A stretch of DNA of 64,000 nucleotides from Chryseobacterium sp. c4a (GTDB lineage Bacteria > Bacteroidota > Bacteroidia > Flavobacteriales > Weeksellaceae). Where the stretch lies: assembly GCF_009900745.1 (NCBI RefSeq), contig NZ_WXVU01000015.1, positions 1 through 64,000 of the forward strand. The letters are read 5' to 3'. The notes below the pieces were generated by a model. It was not told where the DNA came from. It did not search any database and was given only the letters and a program-made list of their open reading frames with translations. Shown here one piece after another: positions 24,560 through 32,549 of the stretch. Made by a program: the position numbers and the translations under genes. The number at the start of each line of letters is the position of its first letter. The first letter of the stretch is position 1.

Positions 24560-26122
24560 TTAATATGAAATCCAACCTAATGGATCAACTGGTGTACTTC
24601 CGTTCCATACTTGGAAATCAAGGGTATAAGCACCATCAAAATCCTGAGCCACTGATCCTACAGGTGTTCCAGCAGAAACCTGTTGTCCTTTGGAAACACT
24701 CACACTTCCTAAGTTGGAATAAATGGTAAAGTAGCTTCCATGTTTAATGATTACGGTTTTTGTCCCATCATTGTTGGCCAGTACTGAAGATACAGATCCT
24801 GGATATACAGATTTTGCACGGGTACCTGATGGTACGGAAATTTTGATACCATTATTTTCTTCTGTAATATTTTTGAAAACAGGGTGTGGCTGTCTTCCAA
24901 AACGGTGAGTGATCTGTCCGGCTCTATCAGCAGGATATCCTAATCTTCCTCTGTTGTCTGCAAAACTGCTTCCTGTAGAGGTTGTCACTCCATAGTTTGT
25001 CATTGCCTTAGATTCTGCCGCTTTTTTCTCCTCTTCTTTTCTCTTAGTTAAAGCTGCTTCTGCGGCTCTGGCTGCGGCTAATTTATCGGCTGCTGCTTTT
25101 GCATTGGCTGCTGCTTCATCAGATGCTTTTTTAGCGGCTACTTTTCTTGCTTCATCTCTTGCGTTAGCTTCTGCTCTTGCTGCTTCTTCATTACGTTTTC
25201 TTTCTTCTTCAGCTCTTTTTGCTGCTAATTCTGCTGCTTTTTTAGCTTCAGCTTCAGCAATTCTTCTTTCTCTTTCTAAAGCTTCCGCTCTTGCTTTGGC
25301 TTCTGCTTCAATTCTTGCTTTTTCTCTTTCAGCAGCTAGTTTTGCTAAACGTATTTTTTCGGCTTCTGCTTTTCTTCTCGCTTCTTCTTCAGCTTTTGCG
25401 ATTCTGATTTCTTCAGCAATAATCGCTCTGATCTGTCCTTCAAGAGCTTTAGATTGAACCTGTTTTTGTTTTAGCTCTGCAGTAAGTTTTGACTCGTTCT
25501 TTTTAAAATCAGCTACCAATTGTTCTTTTTGAGCTCTTTCCGCATTAATCGTAGCTAAGTCCTTCTGTTGGTTTACCAGAAGGTTTTCTTTTTCTTTTAC
25601 AGAGTTTTGTCTTTGCGAAATGGTTTTTTTGATCTGATTGGCAGCATCAGTAATTTCAGCAGCTTTTTTATCCTGGTAATCCGAATACTGTTTTAAATAT
25701 TGTACTCTTCGGATAGCTTCACCCATATTTTTAGCCGAAAGAATGAAGGTTACTTTATTCTGTACCCCTTTGTTTTTGTAAGCATTCACCAAAACTTCAG
25801 CATAGTTCTTTCTTAGAACTGCTAATTCCTTATTTTGACGGTTGATTTCAAGCTGTTTCAAATAGATATCATCTTCAATAAATCTCTTTTCTTTTTGAGT
25901 GTTATTGTAGACTTTTTCTCTTAATACTAACTTTTGATTAACGCTGGTAAGGTAGGCTATAGAAAGTTTAGATTCGCTTCTTGTTTTAGCTAAATCTGTA
26001 TTTATTTGTGCAATTTGTTTTTTAAGTTCGGCATTCTGCTTCTGCAGCTGTTCTTTTTTCTGCTGTCCTTGGTGCAGTCCAAACATAAGAACACCTATTA
26101 AAAAGCTAAATTTTTTAATCAT
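24560..26122 (-). CDS. EnvC-like murein hydrolase activator (M23 fold, catalytically degenerate)
   Basis: 520 residues. A signal peptide (about 1-19) is followed by a very long coiled coil (about 20-370) rich in Glu/Lys/Ala, including an Ala/Arg/Glu-rich stretch of repeats such as AEAEAKKAAELAAKRAEE. The C-terminal 130 residues form an M23/LytM domain (HRFGRQPHP, NNGIKISVPSGT, IKHGSYFTIYSNLGS, GTPVGSV). The metal ligands of active LytM peptidases are replaced: HxxxD reads NNGIK and HxH reads LDF. The protein should therefore bind and activate a peptidoglycan amidase, as E. coli EnvC does, not cut peptidoglycan itself. It overlaps the DUF4292 gene by 4 bases and is followed by tatA. Confidence 0.9.
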   Translation of the reverse strand: MIKKFSFLIGVLMFGLHQGQQKKEQLQKQNAELKKQIAQINTDLAKTRSESKLSIAYLTSVNQKLVLREKVYNNTQKEKRFIEDDIYLKQLEINRQNKELAVLRKNYAEVLVNAYKNKGVQNKVTFILSAKNMGEAIRRVQYLKQYSDYQDKKAAEITDAANQIKKTISQRQNSVKEKENLLVNQQKDLATINAERAQKEQLVADFKKNESKLTAELKQKQVQSKALEGQIRAIIAEEIRIAKAEEEARRKAEAEKIRLAKLAAEREKARIEAEAKARAEALERERRIAEAEAKKAAELAAKRAEEERKRNEEAARAEANARDEARKVAAKKASDEAAANAKAAADKLAAARAAEAALTKRKEEEKKAAESKAMTNYGVTTSTGSSFADNRGRLGYPADRAGQITHRFGRQPHPVFKNITEENNGIKISVPSGTRAKSVYPGSVSSVLANNDGTKTVIIKHGSYFTIYSNLGSVSVSKGQQVSAGTPVGSVAQDFDGAYTLDFQVWNGSTPVDPLGWISY

Positions 26123-26964
26123 TTAATCTCAATTTTCTTATAACTGGATGGTACAGAATAAGGTGTTTCCATCCTCGAAAAGTCAAATTTCGTATTTTCC
26201 AGTAAAATTTGACTAGATTTTGAGCCTTTTATAATTATTTTAACATTTTGTGGGAGGCGAATTCCATTGAATTCATTCCAGTCGCTGTACGATATTTCCA
26301 GCTCGTCAGGAGATAAAACATCTTTTAAGTTGACACTTAATAAGTCGTAATTGGTATCGTATTGTAAGGCAATTTTATATTCTCTTGTTTTTTGATCGGT
26401 TACAATTTTCTGGTTTACATTAGAAACCATTTTATATCCTTGTGCATTTTGAGTAAGAGAAAATTGTGAATCACTAATTTTCACAAAAGTTCTTCCCAAT
26501 AGAATTTTTTCTAGGGCTTTATAATCAATAAAATTAACATTCAAAAGATTATTAAGATAATCGAAATCAGAATCAATATAGGTTTTACTGGTTTTATCCT
26601 GTCCTTGTATCCCATCGGGAGTGGCAATACCTCTAGCTACATTAAATAGAAGCGCTCTAAGGTTCATCCAAACTTTCTTGTCGTTTTCAATATAAATAGT
26701 AGCATCTAGTGTAGGAATAAAACTTCCTGTTTCTACACGGACTTTACTATCAATCTTGATCTGATCGAATTTTGGTGGAAGCAATACATGTTCGTAAAAA
26801 GTAAGCTTGTCTCTTACCGGTTGGTTTACGTCTTTTGGGTTTCTGTTATCTTCTGATGTTTTAATACTATCTTGAGTGGTACCTGTACCATTTTTTACAG
26901 CATTACGGGTTTTACAAGATGATAAAGCAAGAAGCAATAAAAGAAGCGGGATCCAATTTTTCAT
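26119..26964 (-). CDS. DUF4292 lipoprotein
   Basis: 281 residues from the ATG at 26964; the frame is open further upstream, but only this Met gives a lipoprotein signal (LLLLLLALSSC, C17). After a polar linker the chain is strand-rich (FDQIKIDSKVRVETGSFIPTLDATIYIENDKKVWMNLRALLF). It matches DUF4292, which has a LolA/LolB-like sheet that often binds lipid; that link is inference. In Flavobacteriia DUF4292 genes regularly precede the EnvC-like peptidase gene, as here with a 4 base overlap. Confidence 0.85.
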   Translation of the reverse strand: MKNWIPLLLLLLALSSCKTRNAVKNGTGTTQDSIKTSEDNRNPKDVNQPVRDKLTFYEHVLLPPKFDQIKIDSKVRVETGSFIPTLDATIYIENDKKVWMNLRALLFNVARGIATPDGIQGQDKTSKTYIDSDFDYLNNLLNVNFIDYKALEKILLGRTFVKISDSQFSLTQNAQGYKMVSNVNQKIVTDQKTREYKIALQYDTNYDLLSVNLKDVLSPDELEISYSDWNEFNGIRLPQNVKIIIKGSKSSQILLENTKFDFSRMETPYSVPSSYKKIEIK

Positions 26965-27013
26965 GTATTTATCTTTTTCAATTAAAAAAATACGGTGCAA
27001 TATTAACGCCAAA

Positions 27014-27035
27014 CCACACAAAACATTTTGTGTGG
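27014..27035. repeat. Perfect inverted repeat, possible terminator
   Basis: CCACACAAAA faces TTTTGTGTGG with a 2 base centre, in the gap between the nucleotidyltransferase stop (27077) and the DUF4292 start. On the minus strand only a short TTT follows, so termination would be weak; it may attenuate read-through into the DUF4292 operon. Confidence 0.5.
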
Positions 27036-27076
27036 CTGGGTTTATCTTATTTAAAATAAAGAATTTATAATCTTAT

Positions 27077-28093
27077 TTATTTAGAAAGAAAATCTAAAAC
27101 GGAATAATCTCCCAAAGAAATTTCTCTTGCTACTCCAACATACTGAGCAGAATTACCAATCATTGAGTTGGAAAGGTTTCCGTGGTTGATTTTTGTGTTT
27201 TCCTGAATCAGAGAGTTTTCAATGTTAGAGTTCACAATCGTTGTGTTATTTCCTAATGAAACTCCAGGGCCTACTTTAGAATTGGAAATTTTTACATTTT
27301 CGCCAATAAAACATGGAGGAATAATCAATGAGTTTTCAATGACTGCGGAAGCAGGATAATGGCTCATTTCTTCTCTCTCATATTCTAGGATTTTACTGTT
27401 GGTTTCTACCGTAGCATTTTTGTTACCACAATCCATCCAGTCATTTACTTTTCCAAGTGTAAACTTAGCTCCTTTAGCTCTAAGATTTTCCAAGGCCATC
27501 GTAAGCTGATATTCACCTCCATTTTTAATATCATTATCCATGATATAGTTTATTTCATCCATTAGCTTTTCAGCACTGTTGAAATAGTAGATTCCTATGA
27601 TAGCAAGGTCTGATACGAAGGTTTGTGGCTTTTCTACGAAATCGGTAATGAAACCATAGTTATCCAGTTTTACAACTCCAAATGCTGATGGATCTTCAAC
27701 ACTTTTTACCCAGATTACCCCATCAGAATTTTTATCCAATTGGAAATCTGCACGGAAAAGAGTATCAGCAAAAGCAATTACAACATCGCCTGTCATTGAT
27801 TGTTCTGCGCATTTGATAGCATGAGCTGTTCCAAGAGGGTCATTTTGATAATATAGGCTTCCTTTTGCTCCTAGCTTTTCAGCAATCTGAAGAAGTGATT
27901 TTTCGATTTCAGAACCAAAATCTCCGATAATAAAAGCGACCTCTTCAATTTCTTCCCCTGCAACTTTAGCAATATCTTCCACCAATCTTTGTACGATAGG
28001 TTTACCACCGATAGGAATAAGTGGTTTTGGAACAGTTAGTGTATGTGGACGTAATCTGGAACCACGTCCAGCCATAGGAACTATAATTTTCAT
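27077..28093 (-). CDS. Sugar-phosphate nucleotidyltransferase with left-handed beta-helix
   Basis: 338 residues. The N-terminal nucleotidyltransferase domain opens with the pyrophosphorylase signature MAGRGSRLRPHTLTVPKPL (7-25). GDVVIAFADTLF (about 105-116, Asp for metal) and FVEKPQTFVSDLAIIGIYYF follow. From about 245 the chain turns into hexapeptide repeats (SLIIPPCFIGENVKISNSKVG, NTTIVNSNIENSLI), a left-handed beta-helix as in GlmU- and RmlA-like bifunctional enzymes. It should make an NDP-sugar (glucose-1-phosphate type substrate) in the cytoplasm; the exact sugar is not determined. It is 149 bases from the flippase gene on the same strand, which fits surface polysaccharide synthesis. Confidence 0.88.
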   Translation of the reverse strand: MKIIVPMAGRGSRLRPHTLTVPKPLIPIGGKPIVQRLVEDIAKVAGEEIEEVAFIIGDFGSEIEKSLLQIAEKLGAKGSLYYQNDPLGTAHAIKCAEQSMTGDVVIAFADTLFRADFQLDKNSDGVIWVKSVEDPSAFGVVKLDNYGFITDFVEKPQTFVSDLAIIGIYYFNSAEKLMDEINYIMDNDIKNGGEYQLTMALENLRAKGAKFTLGKVNDWMDCGNKNATVETNSKILEYEREEMSHYPASAVIENSLIIPPCFIGENVKISNSKVGPGVSLGNNTTIVNSNIENSLIQENTKINHGNLSNSMIGNSAQYVGVAREISLGDYSVLDFLSK

Positions 28094-28242
28094 AGATGAT
28101 TTAACGATGTTTTTTGTTAAAAAAAGTAGTGTATTTTTAGCTAAAGATAATAATCAAAACGCTTTTAAAACGTAAGACTTATCATGTTTAGTCACTTTGT
28201 TTAGTTTTTAAGTTTAATGGTTATCAAAAGAGAGACCAAAGT

Positions 28243-29670
28243 TTAATTTTTCCTGATTCTTGATAAAATCATATCTTTTTCAGAATAGATTAAAATTCCA
28301 AGGAAAATTAAGAATAATAAATTGCTTGTTAAAATATTATAATCAAGGTATTTTACAATAATAAAACTGAAAACTCCAAGTAATAGTAAGAAGAAAGACA
28401 TTTTCTTCATTCTATAAGGGATTGGATAGTATTTTTGTCCTAGCAGATAGGAGATGATCATCATGATGATGTACGCTCCGAATGTTGCCCATGCAGAACC
28501 AATCATACTGTGGTAATAAGAAAGTGCTAAATAGTTCAAAGCAATATTAATACCGGCTCCAATCCATGAGATTGCAGTTCCAACGCTGGTTCTGTCGGTT
28601 ACTTTATACCAGGTGGAGAAGTTATAATAGATTCCGAAACAAAGGTTGGCAACTACAATAATCGGAATAATGTCTATGGCAATCCAATAGGATTTATTAG
28701 GGATGAAAACATGTTTCAACCAGGAAATATTAGCAATGATTCCCAAGGCAACGGCACATGCGAAAAAAGCGAAGTATTCTGCTACTTTAGCATACGTTTT
28801 CTTAGCATCCCCTTTATCCATTTGTTTAAAGAAGAACGGTTCAATTCCCATTCGGTAAGCGGTTACAAATAAGGTCATCAATACCGCTAGTTTATAACAA
28901 CCTCCATAAGCTCCGGCTTGTTCATCTGAAATATGATTTCTTTGAATTGATTTGTCGAAATTTTCGTTCACCATAAAAGCAAGACCCGCTAGCATCAATG
29001 GGAAAGAATATTTAATCATTCTTTTAAATAATGAGGTAACAAATTGGAATCTTACCTTTAGGATTATCGGCAGTAGTAATAAGAAGCCTAAGGCACTTCC
29101 TGCCAGATTACTAAAGAAAGGATAATCTACATTTTGGTTTAAACCAAAGCTTTTTGAGATGTTTTCCGGAATCCAAAAGAATAGTGCGGCTGTAAAAACT
29201 GCCTGAAATATAGATTGGAAAACTCTTACTGCTGAATATTTGATCGGTTTGTTATGAAAACGCAGCCAGGCAAAAGGAATGACCAATAAATTATCGAAAA
29301 ATGCAATTAAAGCAAACCACTTAATGTATTGGGGATTATCATGGTAGCCTACATAATCAGCAATAGGCTGATTGAAAAAATAGCATAATGCAAGGAAGAG
29401 TGTAGACGTTGAAAATAAAAACCAGAATGAAGTATTAAAGGTCTTCTTCTCATTGTCATCTTCCGCTGAAAATCGAAAATAGGCAGTCTCAAAACCAAAT
29501 GAAAGGATAATGTTGACAAATGAAATCCACGCATAAAGCTGTGTGAAAATAGCAAAACCTTCATTGGGGATTTTATAAATCAAAAGTGGATTCAGGATAA
29601 ATAAAATAATTCTTGGAGCGATAGCACCTACTCCATAAATAATTGTTTGCCCTAATAATTTCTTATACAA
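28243..29670 (-). CDS. Polysaccharide/oligosaccharide flippase (Wzx-like, MOP superfamily)
   Basis: 475 residues with 12-14 predicted membrane helices. The opening YKKLLGQTIIYGVGAIAPRI is typical of Bacteroidetes polysaccharide exporters of the MATE/MOP type, and the C-terminal helices (KYYPIPYRMKKMSFFLLLL...) fit the polysaccharide-synthesis C-terminal domain. It probably flips lipid-linked oligosaccharides across the inner membrane. The start is a TTG at 29670: no in-frame ATG precedes the first helix. A -7-like element TACATTTG on the minus strand at 29694-29687 lies 17 bases upstream, which leaves a very short leader. Confidence 0.85.
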   Translation of the reverse strand: MYKKLLGQTIIYGVGAIAPRIILFILNPLLIYKIPNEGFAIFTQLYAWISFVNIILSFGFETAYFRFSAEDDNEKKTFNTSFWFLFSTSTLFLALCYFFNQPIADYVGYHDNPQYIKWFALIAFFDNLLVIPFAWLRFHNKPIKYSAVRVFQSIFQAVFTAALFFWIPENISKSFGLNQNVDYPFFSNLAGSALGFLLLLPIILKVRFQFVTSLFKRMIKYSFPLMLAGLAFMVNENFDKSIQRNHISDEQAGAYGGCYKLAVLMTLFVTAYRMGIEPFFFKQMDKGDAKKTYAKVAEYFAFFACAVALGIIANISWLKHVFIPNKSYWIAIDIIPIIVVANLCFGIYYNFSTWYKVTDRTSVGTAISWIGAGINIALNYLALSYYHSMIGSAWATFGAYIIMMIISYLLGQKYYPIPYRMKKMSFFLLLLGVFSFIIVKYLDYNILTSNLLFLIFLGILIYSEKDMILSRIRKN

Positions 29671-29874
29671 TTCGAAAAATTTTATGCAAATGTAAATATT
29701 TAGAAATTGATTTGTTATGGGTGATATTAAAATTCATTCATAAACCTTAATTTTGCTTTTTATAGAAGTTGAAAGCAAGATGTTATAAACCGAGATTGTA
29801 TTGATGATAAGCTCTAATTGTAACACAAACCTTTTATAACCTCTAATTTCTAATCTAATTTCTAAAAAAGTAAA

Positions 29875-31209
29875 ATGAAGACCTTAATCAAAAATGTAAA
29901 TATTGTCAACGAAGGGAAGATCGTTGAAAGTGATATTTTAATAGAAAATGATTTAATTTCAAAAATAGCGTCTGGTATTTCTGAAGATGCAGATCAAGTA
30001 ATTGATGGTTCCGGAAAGTATCTTCTTCCGGGAGTGATTGATGATCAGGTGCATTTCCGTGATCCGGGGCTTACTCATAAGGGAGACATCGAAACAGAAT
30101 CAAGATCAGCGATTGCTGGTGGGGTGACTAGTTTCATTGATCAGCCCAATACTGTTCCGAATGCTGTTACTCAGGAATTGTTAGCGGATAAATATACAAA
30201 TGCTTCTCAAAAAGCTTATGCTAACTATGGCTTTATGATGGGCGGAACGAATGATAATCTTGAAGAAGTTTTAAAAACAAATCCTAGAAATGTTCCGGGG
30301 ATTAAATTATTTCTGGGATCATCTACAGGAAATATGTTGGTAGACAATCCTGAAACCCTGGAGAATATTTTCAGCAATACAAAAATGCTGATTGCTGTTC
30401 ATTGTGAAGATGAAGCGACGATCAGAGCCAATACCCAAAAGTATGTAGATGAATATGGTGAGGACATTCCGGTGAAGTTTCACCACTTAATCAGAAGTGA
30501 AGAAGCTTGTTATAAATCTTCTTCAAAAGCCATTGAACTGGCTCAAAAAACAGGGGCAAGACTTCACGTTTTTCACCTTTCAACGGCTAAGGAAATGGAG
30601 CTTTTCAGAAATGATATTCCACTACAAGATAAAAAGATTACAGCTGAAGTATGTGTTCATCACCTTACTTTTACCAATGAGGATTATGAGACAAAAGGAA
30701 ACTTAATCAAATGGAATCCTGCTGTAAAAACACAAAAGGACAAAGATGCTCTTTGGGAAGCTTTGTTGGATGACAGAATTGATGTTATAGCAACAGACCA
30801 TGCTCCTCATACTGCAGAAGAAAAGAATAATGTGTATACAAAATGTCCGTCAGGAGCACCATTAGTACAACACTCATTAGTTGTGATGTTGGAAAATTAT
30901 AAAAATGGAAAAATCTCTTTAGAAAAGATTGTTGAAAAAATGAGCCATAATCCGGCAATCCTTTTCAGAGTGGAAAAAAGAGGGTTTGTAAAGGAGGGTT
31001 ATAAAGCGGATCTTGTTTTGGTAGATTTAAATGCAGATTGGACGGTATCCAAAGATAACTTACTCTACAAATGCGGCTGGAGTCCACTGGAAGGAATGAA
31101 CTTCCACTCTAAAGTTACTCACACTTTTGTTAATGGACATTTAGTTTATGATAATGGGAAAATTGCTGAGGAGAAATTTGGGGAGAGATTGCTTTTTGAA
31201 GTGAAGTAA
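29875..31209 (+). CDS. pyrC: Dihydroorotase
   Basis: 444 residues. The amidohydrolase of pyrimidine synthesis that closes carbamoyl-aspartate to dihydroorotate. The metal-dependent hydrolase blocks are present: PGVIDDQVHFRDPGLTHKGD (from 53), GIKLFLGSSTGNML, LIAVHCEDEA, LHVFHLSTAKE and DVIATDHAPHT. In the first block the usual HxH reads Q58-V-H60, so one metal ligand is Gln. I recall this variant from other flavobacterial dihydroorotases, so it does not mark a dead gene. All other ligands (His in VHCED, VFHLS; Asp in ATDHAP) are intact. It stands alone, divergent from the flippase. Confidence 0.92.
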   Translation: MKTLIKNVNIVNEGKIVESDILIENDLISKIASGISEDADQVIDGSGKYLLPGVIDDQVHFRDPGLTHKGDIETESRSAIAGGVTSFIDQPNTVPNAVTQELLADKYTNASQKAYANYGFMMGGTNDNLEEVLKTNPRNVPGIKLFLGSSTGNMLVDNPETLENIFSNTKMLIAVHCEDEATIRANTQKYVDEYGEDIPVKFHHLIRSEEACYKSSSKAIELAQKTGARLHVFHLSTAKEMELFRNDIPLQDKKITAEVCVHHLTFTNEDYETKGNLIKWNPAVKTQKDKDALWEALLDDRIDVIATDHAPHTAEEKNNVYTKCPSGAPLVQHSLVVMLENYKNGKISLEKIVEKMSHNPAILFRVEKRGFVKEGYKADLVLVDLNADWTVSKDNLLYKCGWSPLEGMNFHSKVTHTFVNGHLVYDNGKIAEEKFGERLLFEVK

Positions 31210-31261
31210 TTGAAACAGAAAGACAAAATGATAATCAGCTCTGTAAAATATCGGAGATGAT

Positions 31262-31325
31262 GATCATTTAAAAAGCGGGCTTTAGTCCGCTTTTTTTAAT
31301 TTTAAAAAGAGCCATTGGTTTTAGT
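31262..31325. terminator. Terminator hairpin inside an inverted, degraded copy of the CTAAAGCC repeat
   Basis: AAAAAGCGGGCTTTAGTCCGCTTTTTTT at its core forms a stem (AAAAGCGG/CCGCTTTT) with T-run 28-90 bases behind pyrC, so it works as its terminator. Read on the minus strand the block gives GACTAAAACCAATGGCTC, then AAAGCGGACTAAAGCCCGC. This mirrors GGCTAAAGCCATTGGATT and AAAGCGGGCTAAAGCCC in the same order as in the repeat units at 257-922. Confidence 0.75.
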
Positions 31326-31414
31326 CAGCGTTTTTTTTAAGGTTGATGGTTATCATTCTTTTATTATCTGTTAATTTATGTAGCTTTATACCGAAAAAAT
31401 AATAGCTAATTTCT

Positions 31415-32473
31415 ATGTACAAATTTTTATTAATTCTATTCCTGTCTATTTCGTTACAATTCAATTCACAAGTTAATACGCAGTTATTGTCTAACACATC
31501 ATGGACACGTGTGAAGACCATTATGCTTGATGGCAGCAGAGATTTATCACCGCAATCATACGGATTTTTGGTATGGAAGATTAAAGGAAATACTATATGT
31601 GAACAAATTGATCCTTGGGCGATAGAAAGAACGAAATGTAATGATTTCAAAATTGAAAAAAACTTGATGAAGTTATCAGACAAATCTAACTATGAGATTG
31701 AAACACTAACATCAGATTCATTAATAGTGATACAGAAAATAGATGGAGTAGATTTTCCTGACCAAATAAGAAAGATGAAGTTTGTAAAAACTGCTATTCT
31801 TGTGAAAAACTTTACCGATAAGGCAACAGGTGATTCCATCGTAATTACTTCCCGAAATATTACGCCAACATTCACCAAAGGGATCGTTACTGAACTGATG
31901 GAAATTTACTCGCAAAAAAGATATAAGCACAATTTTAATGTGGATGGAGAAATTATCATTTTTCCCAGAAAACAAGAAATTGCAGTAAAAACAGATAATC
32001 AAAAACAGAATACTGACAACCAAAAAAGTATCGATTTATTTAAGGTTACCATACAGAAAAATTATAAGCTATGGGATTTAACAGGTTATGAAAACTTTGA
32101 AAAGATCATCGTTCCCTATACTATTAAGAGTGAGATAAAAGATGGCTCCGGTAGTTTAGGTTTTCATAATAAAATTTCTCGTCGAGAAAATACCAGTAAT
32201 GAGATTATAGTCAATATAAAGGATAGGAGTGTTTCCAGAGAAAACTTTAATAAAGGATTAAAGGCTGCTAACAGCCAAAAGTACGATAATGCAATTTACT
32301 TTTTCAATAAAGCTCATGAAGACGACAATACCAATATAGAATCATTATACAATGTCGTCTCAATTTCACTGGCACAGAATAATACAAATGTAGCATGTGT
32401 AGCATTAAAAAGATTAAAAGAATTGGAACAGACTCAGGGAACCAAGATGTTTAACGAAAAATGTTCAAAATAA
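31415..32473 (+). CDS. Secreted protein with C-terminal TPR-like repeats, unknown function
   Basis: 352 residues. A signal peptide (1-18, cut before Q19) is followed by a lipocalin-like strand-rich opening (LLSNTSWTRVKTIMLDGSRD, ...GNTICEQIDPW). A second conserved-looking region lies at 130-260 (ITPTFTKGIVTELMEIY; ...DLFKVTIQKNYKLWDLTGYENF). The end (about 275-350) reads as tetratricopeptide helices (FNKGLKAANSQKYDNAIYFFNKAHEDD; NTNVACVALKRLKELEQ). Overall it looks like a periplasmic protein with an interaction module. No family is recognised. It is monocistronic. Confidence 0.75.
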   Translation: MYKFLLILFLSISLQFNSQVNTQLLSNTSWTRVKTIMLDGSRDLSPQSYGFLVWKIKGNTICEQIDPWAIERTKCNDFKIEKNLMKLSDKSNYEIETLTSDSLIVIQKIDGVDFPDQIRKMKFVKTAILVKNFTDKATGDSIVITSRNITPTFTKGIVTELMEIYSQKRYKHNFNVDGEIIIFPRKQEIAVKTDNQKQNTDNQKSIDLFKVTIQKNYKLWDLTGYENFEKIIVPYTIKSEIKDGSGSLGFHNKISRRENTSNEIIVNIKDRSVSRENFNKGLKAANSQKYDNAIYFFNKAHEDDNTNIESLYNVVSISLAQNNTNVACVALKRLKELEQTQGTKMFNEKCSK

Positions 32474-32480
32474 TAAATAA

Positions 32481-32507
32481 AAAAGCGGTATGGTACCGCT
32501 TTTTTAT
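32481..32507. terminator. Intrinsic terminator
   Basis: AAAAGCGGTA pairs with TACCGCTTTT around a TGG loop, followed by T. It lies between the convergent TPR-protein and GH92 genes. Confidence 0.92.
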
Positions 32508-32549
32508 TTTCTAAGAATGTCACTTCATCCTTTTCATTCGTTTATAACT

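Noticed and set aside
25104..25457. Plus-strand Ala/Ser-rich frame of 117 codons
   Set aside because: It is the antisense of the EnvC-like coiled coil, an artefact of GCx/GAx codon runs.
29875..31209. Dihydroorotase as a pseudogene because of Q58
   Set aside because: The frame is complete, the other metal ligands are intact and the variant is, from memory, usual in this group.
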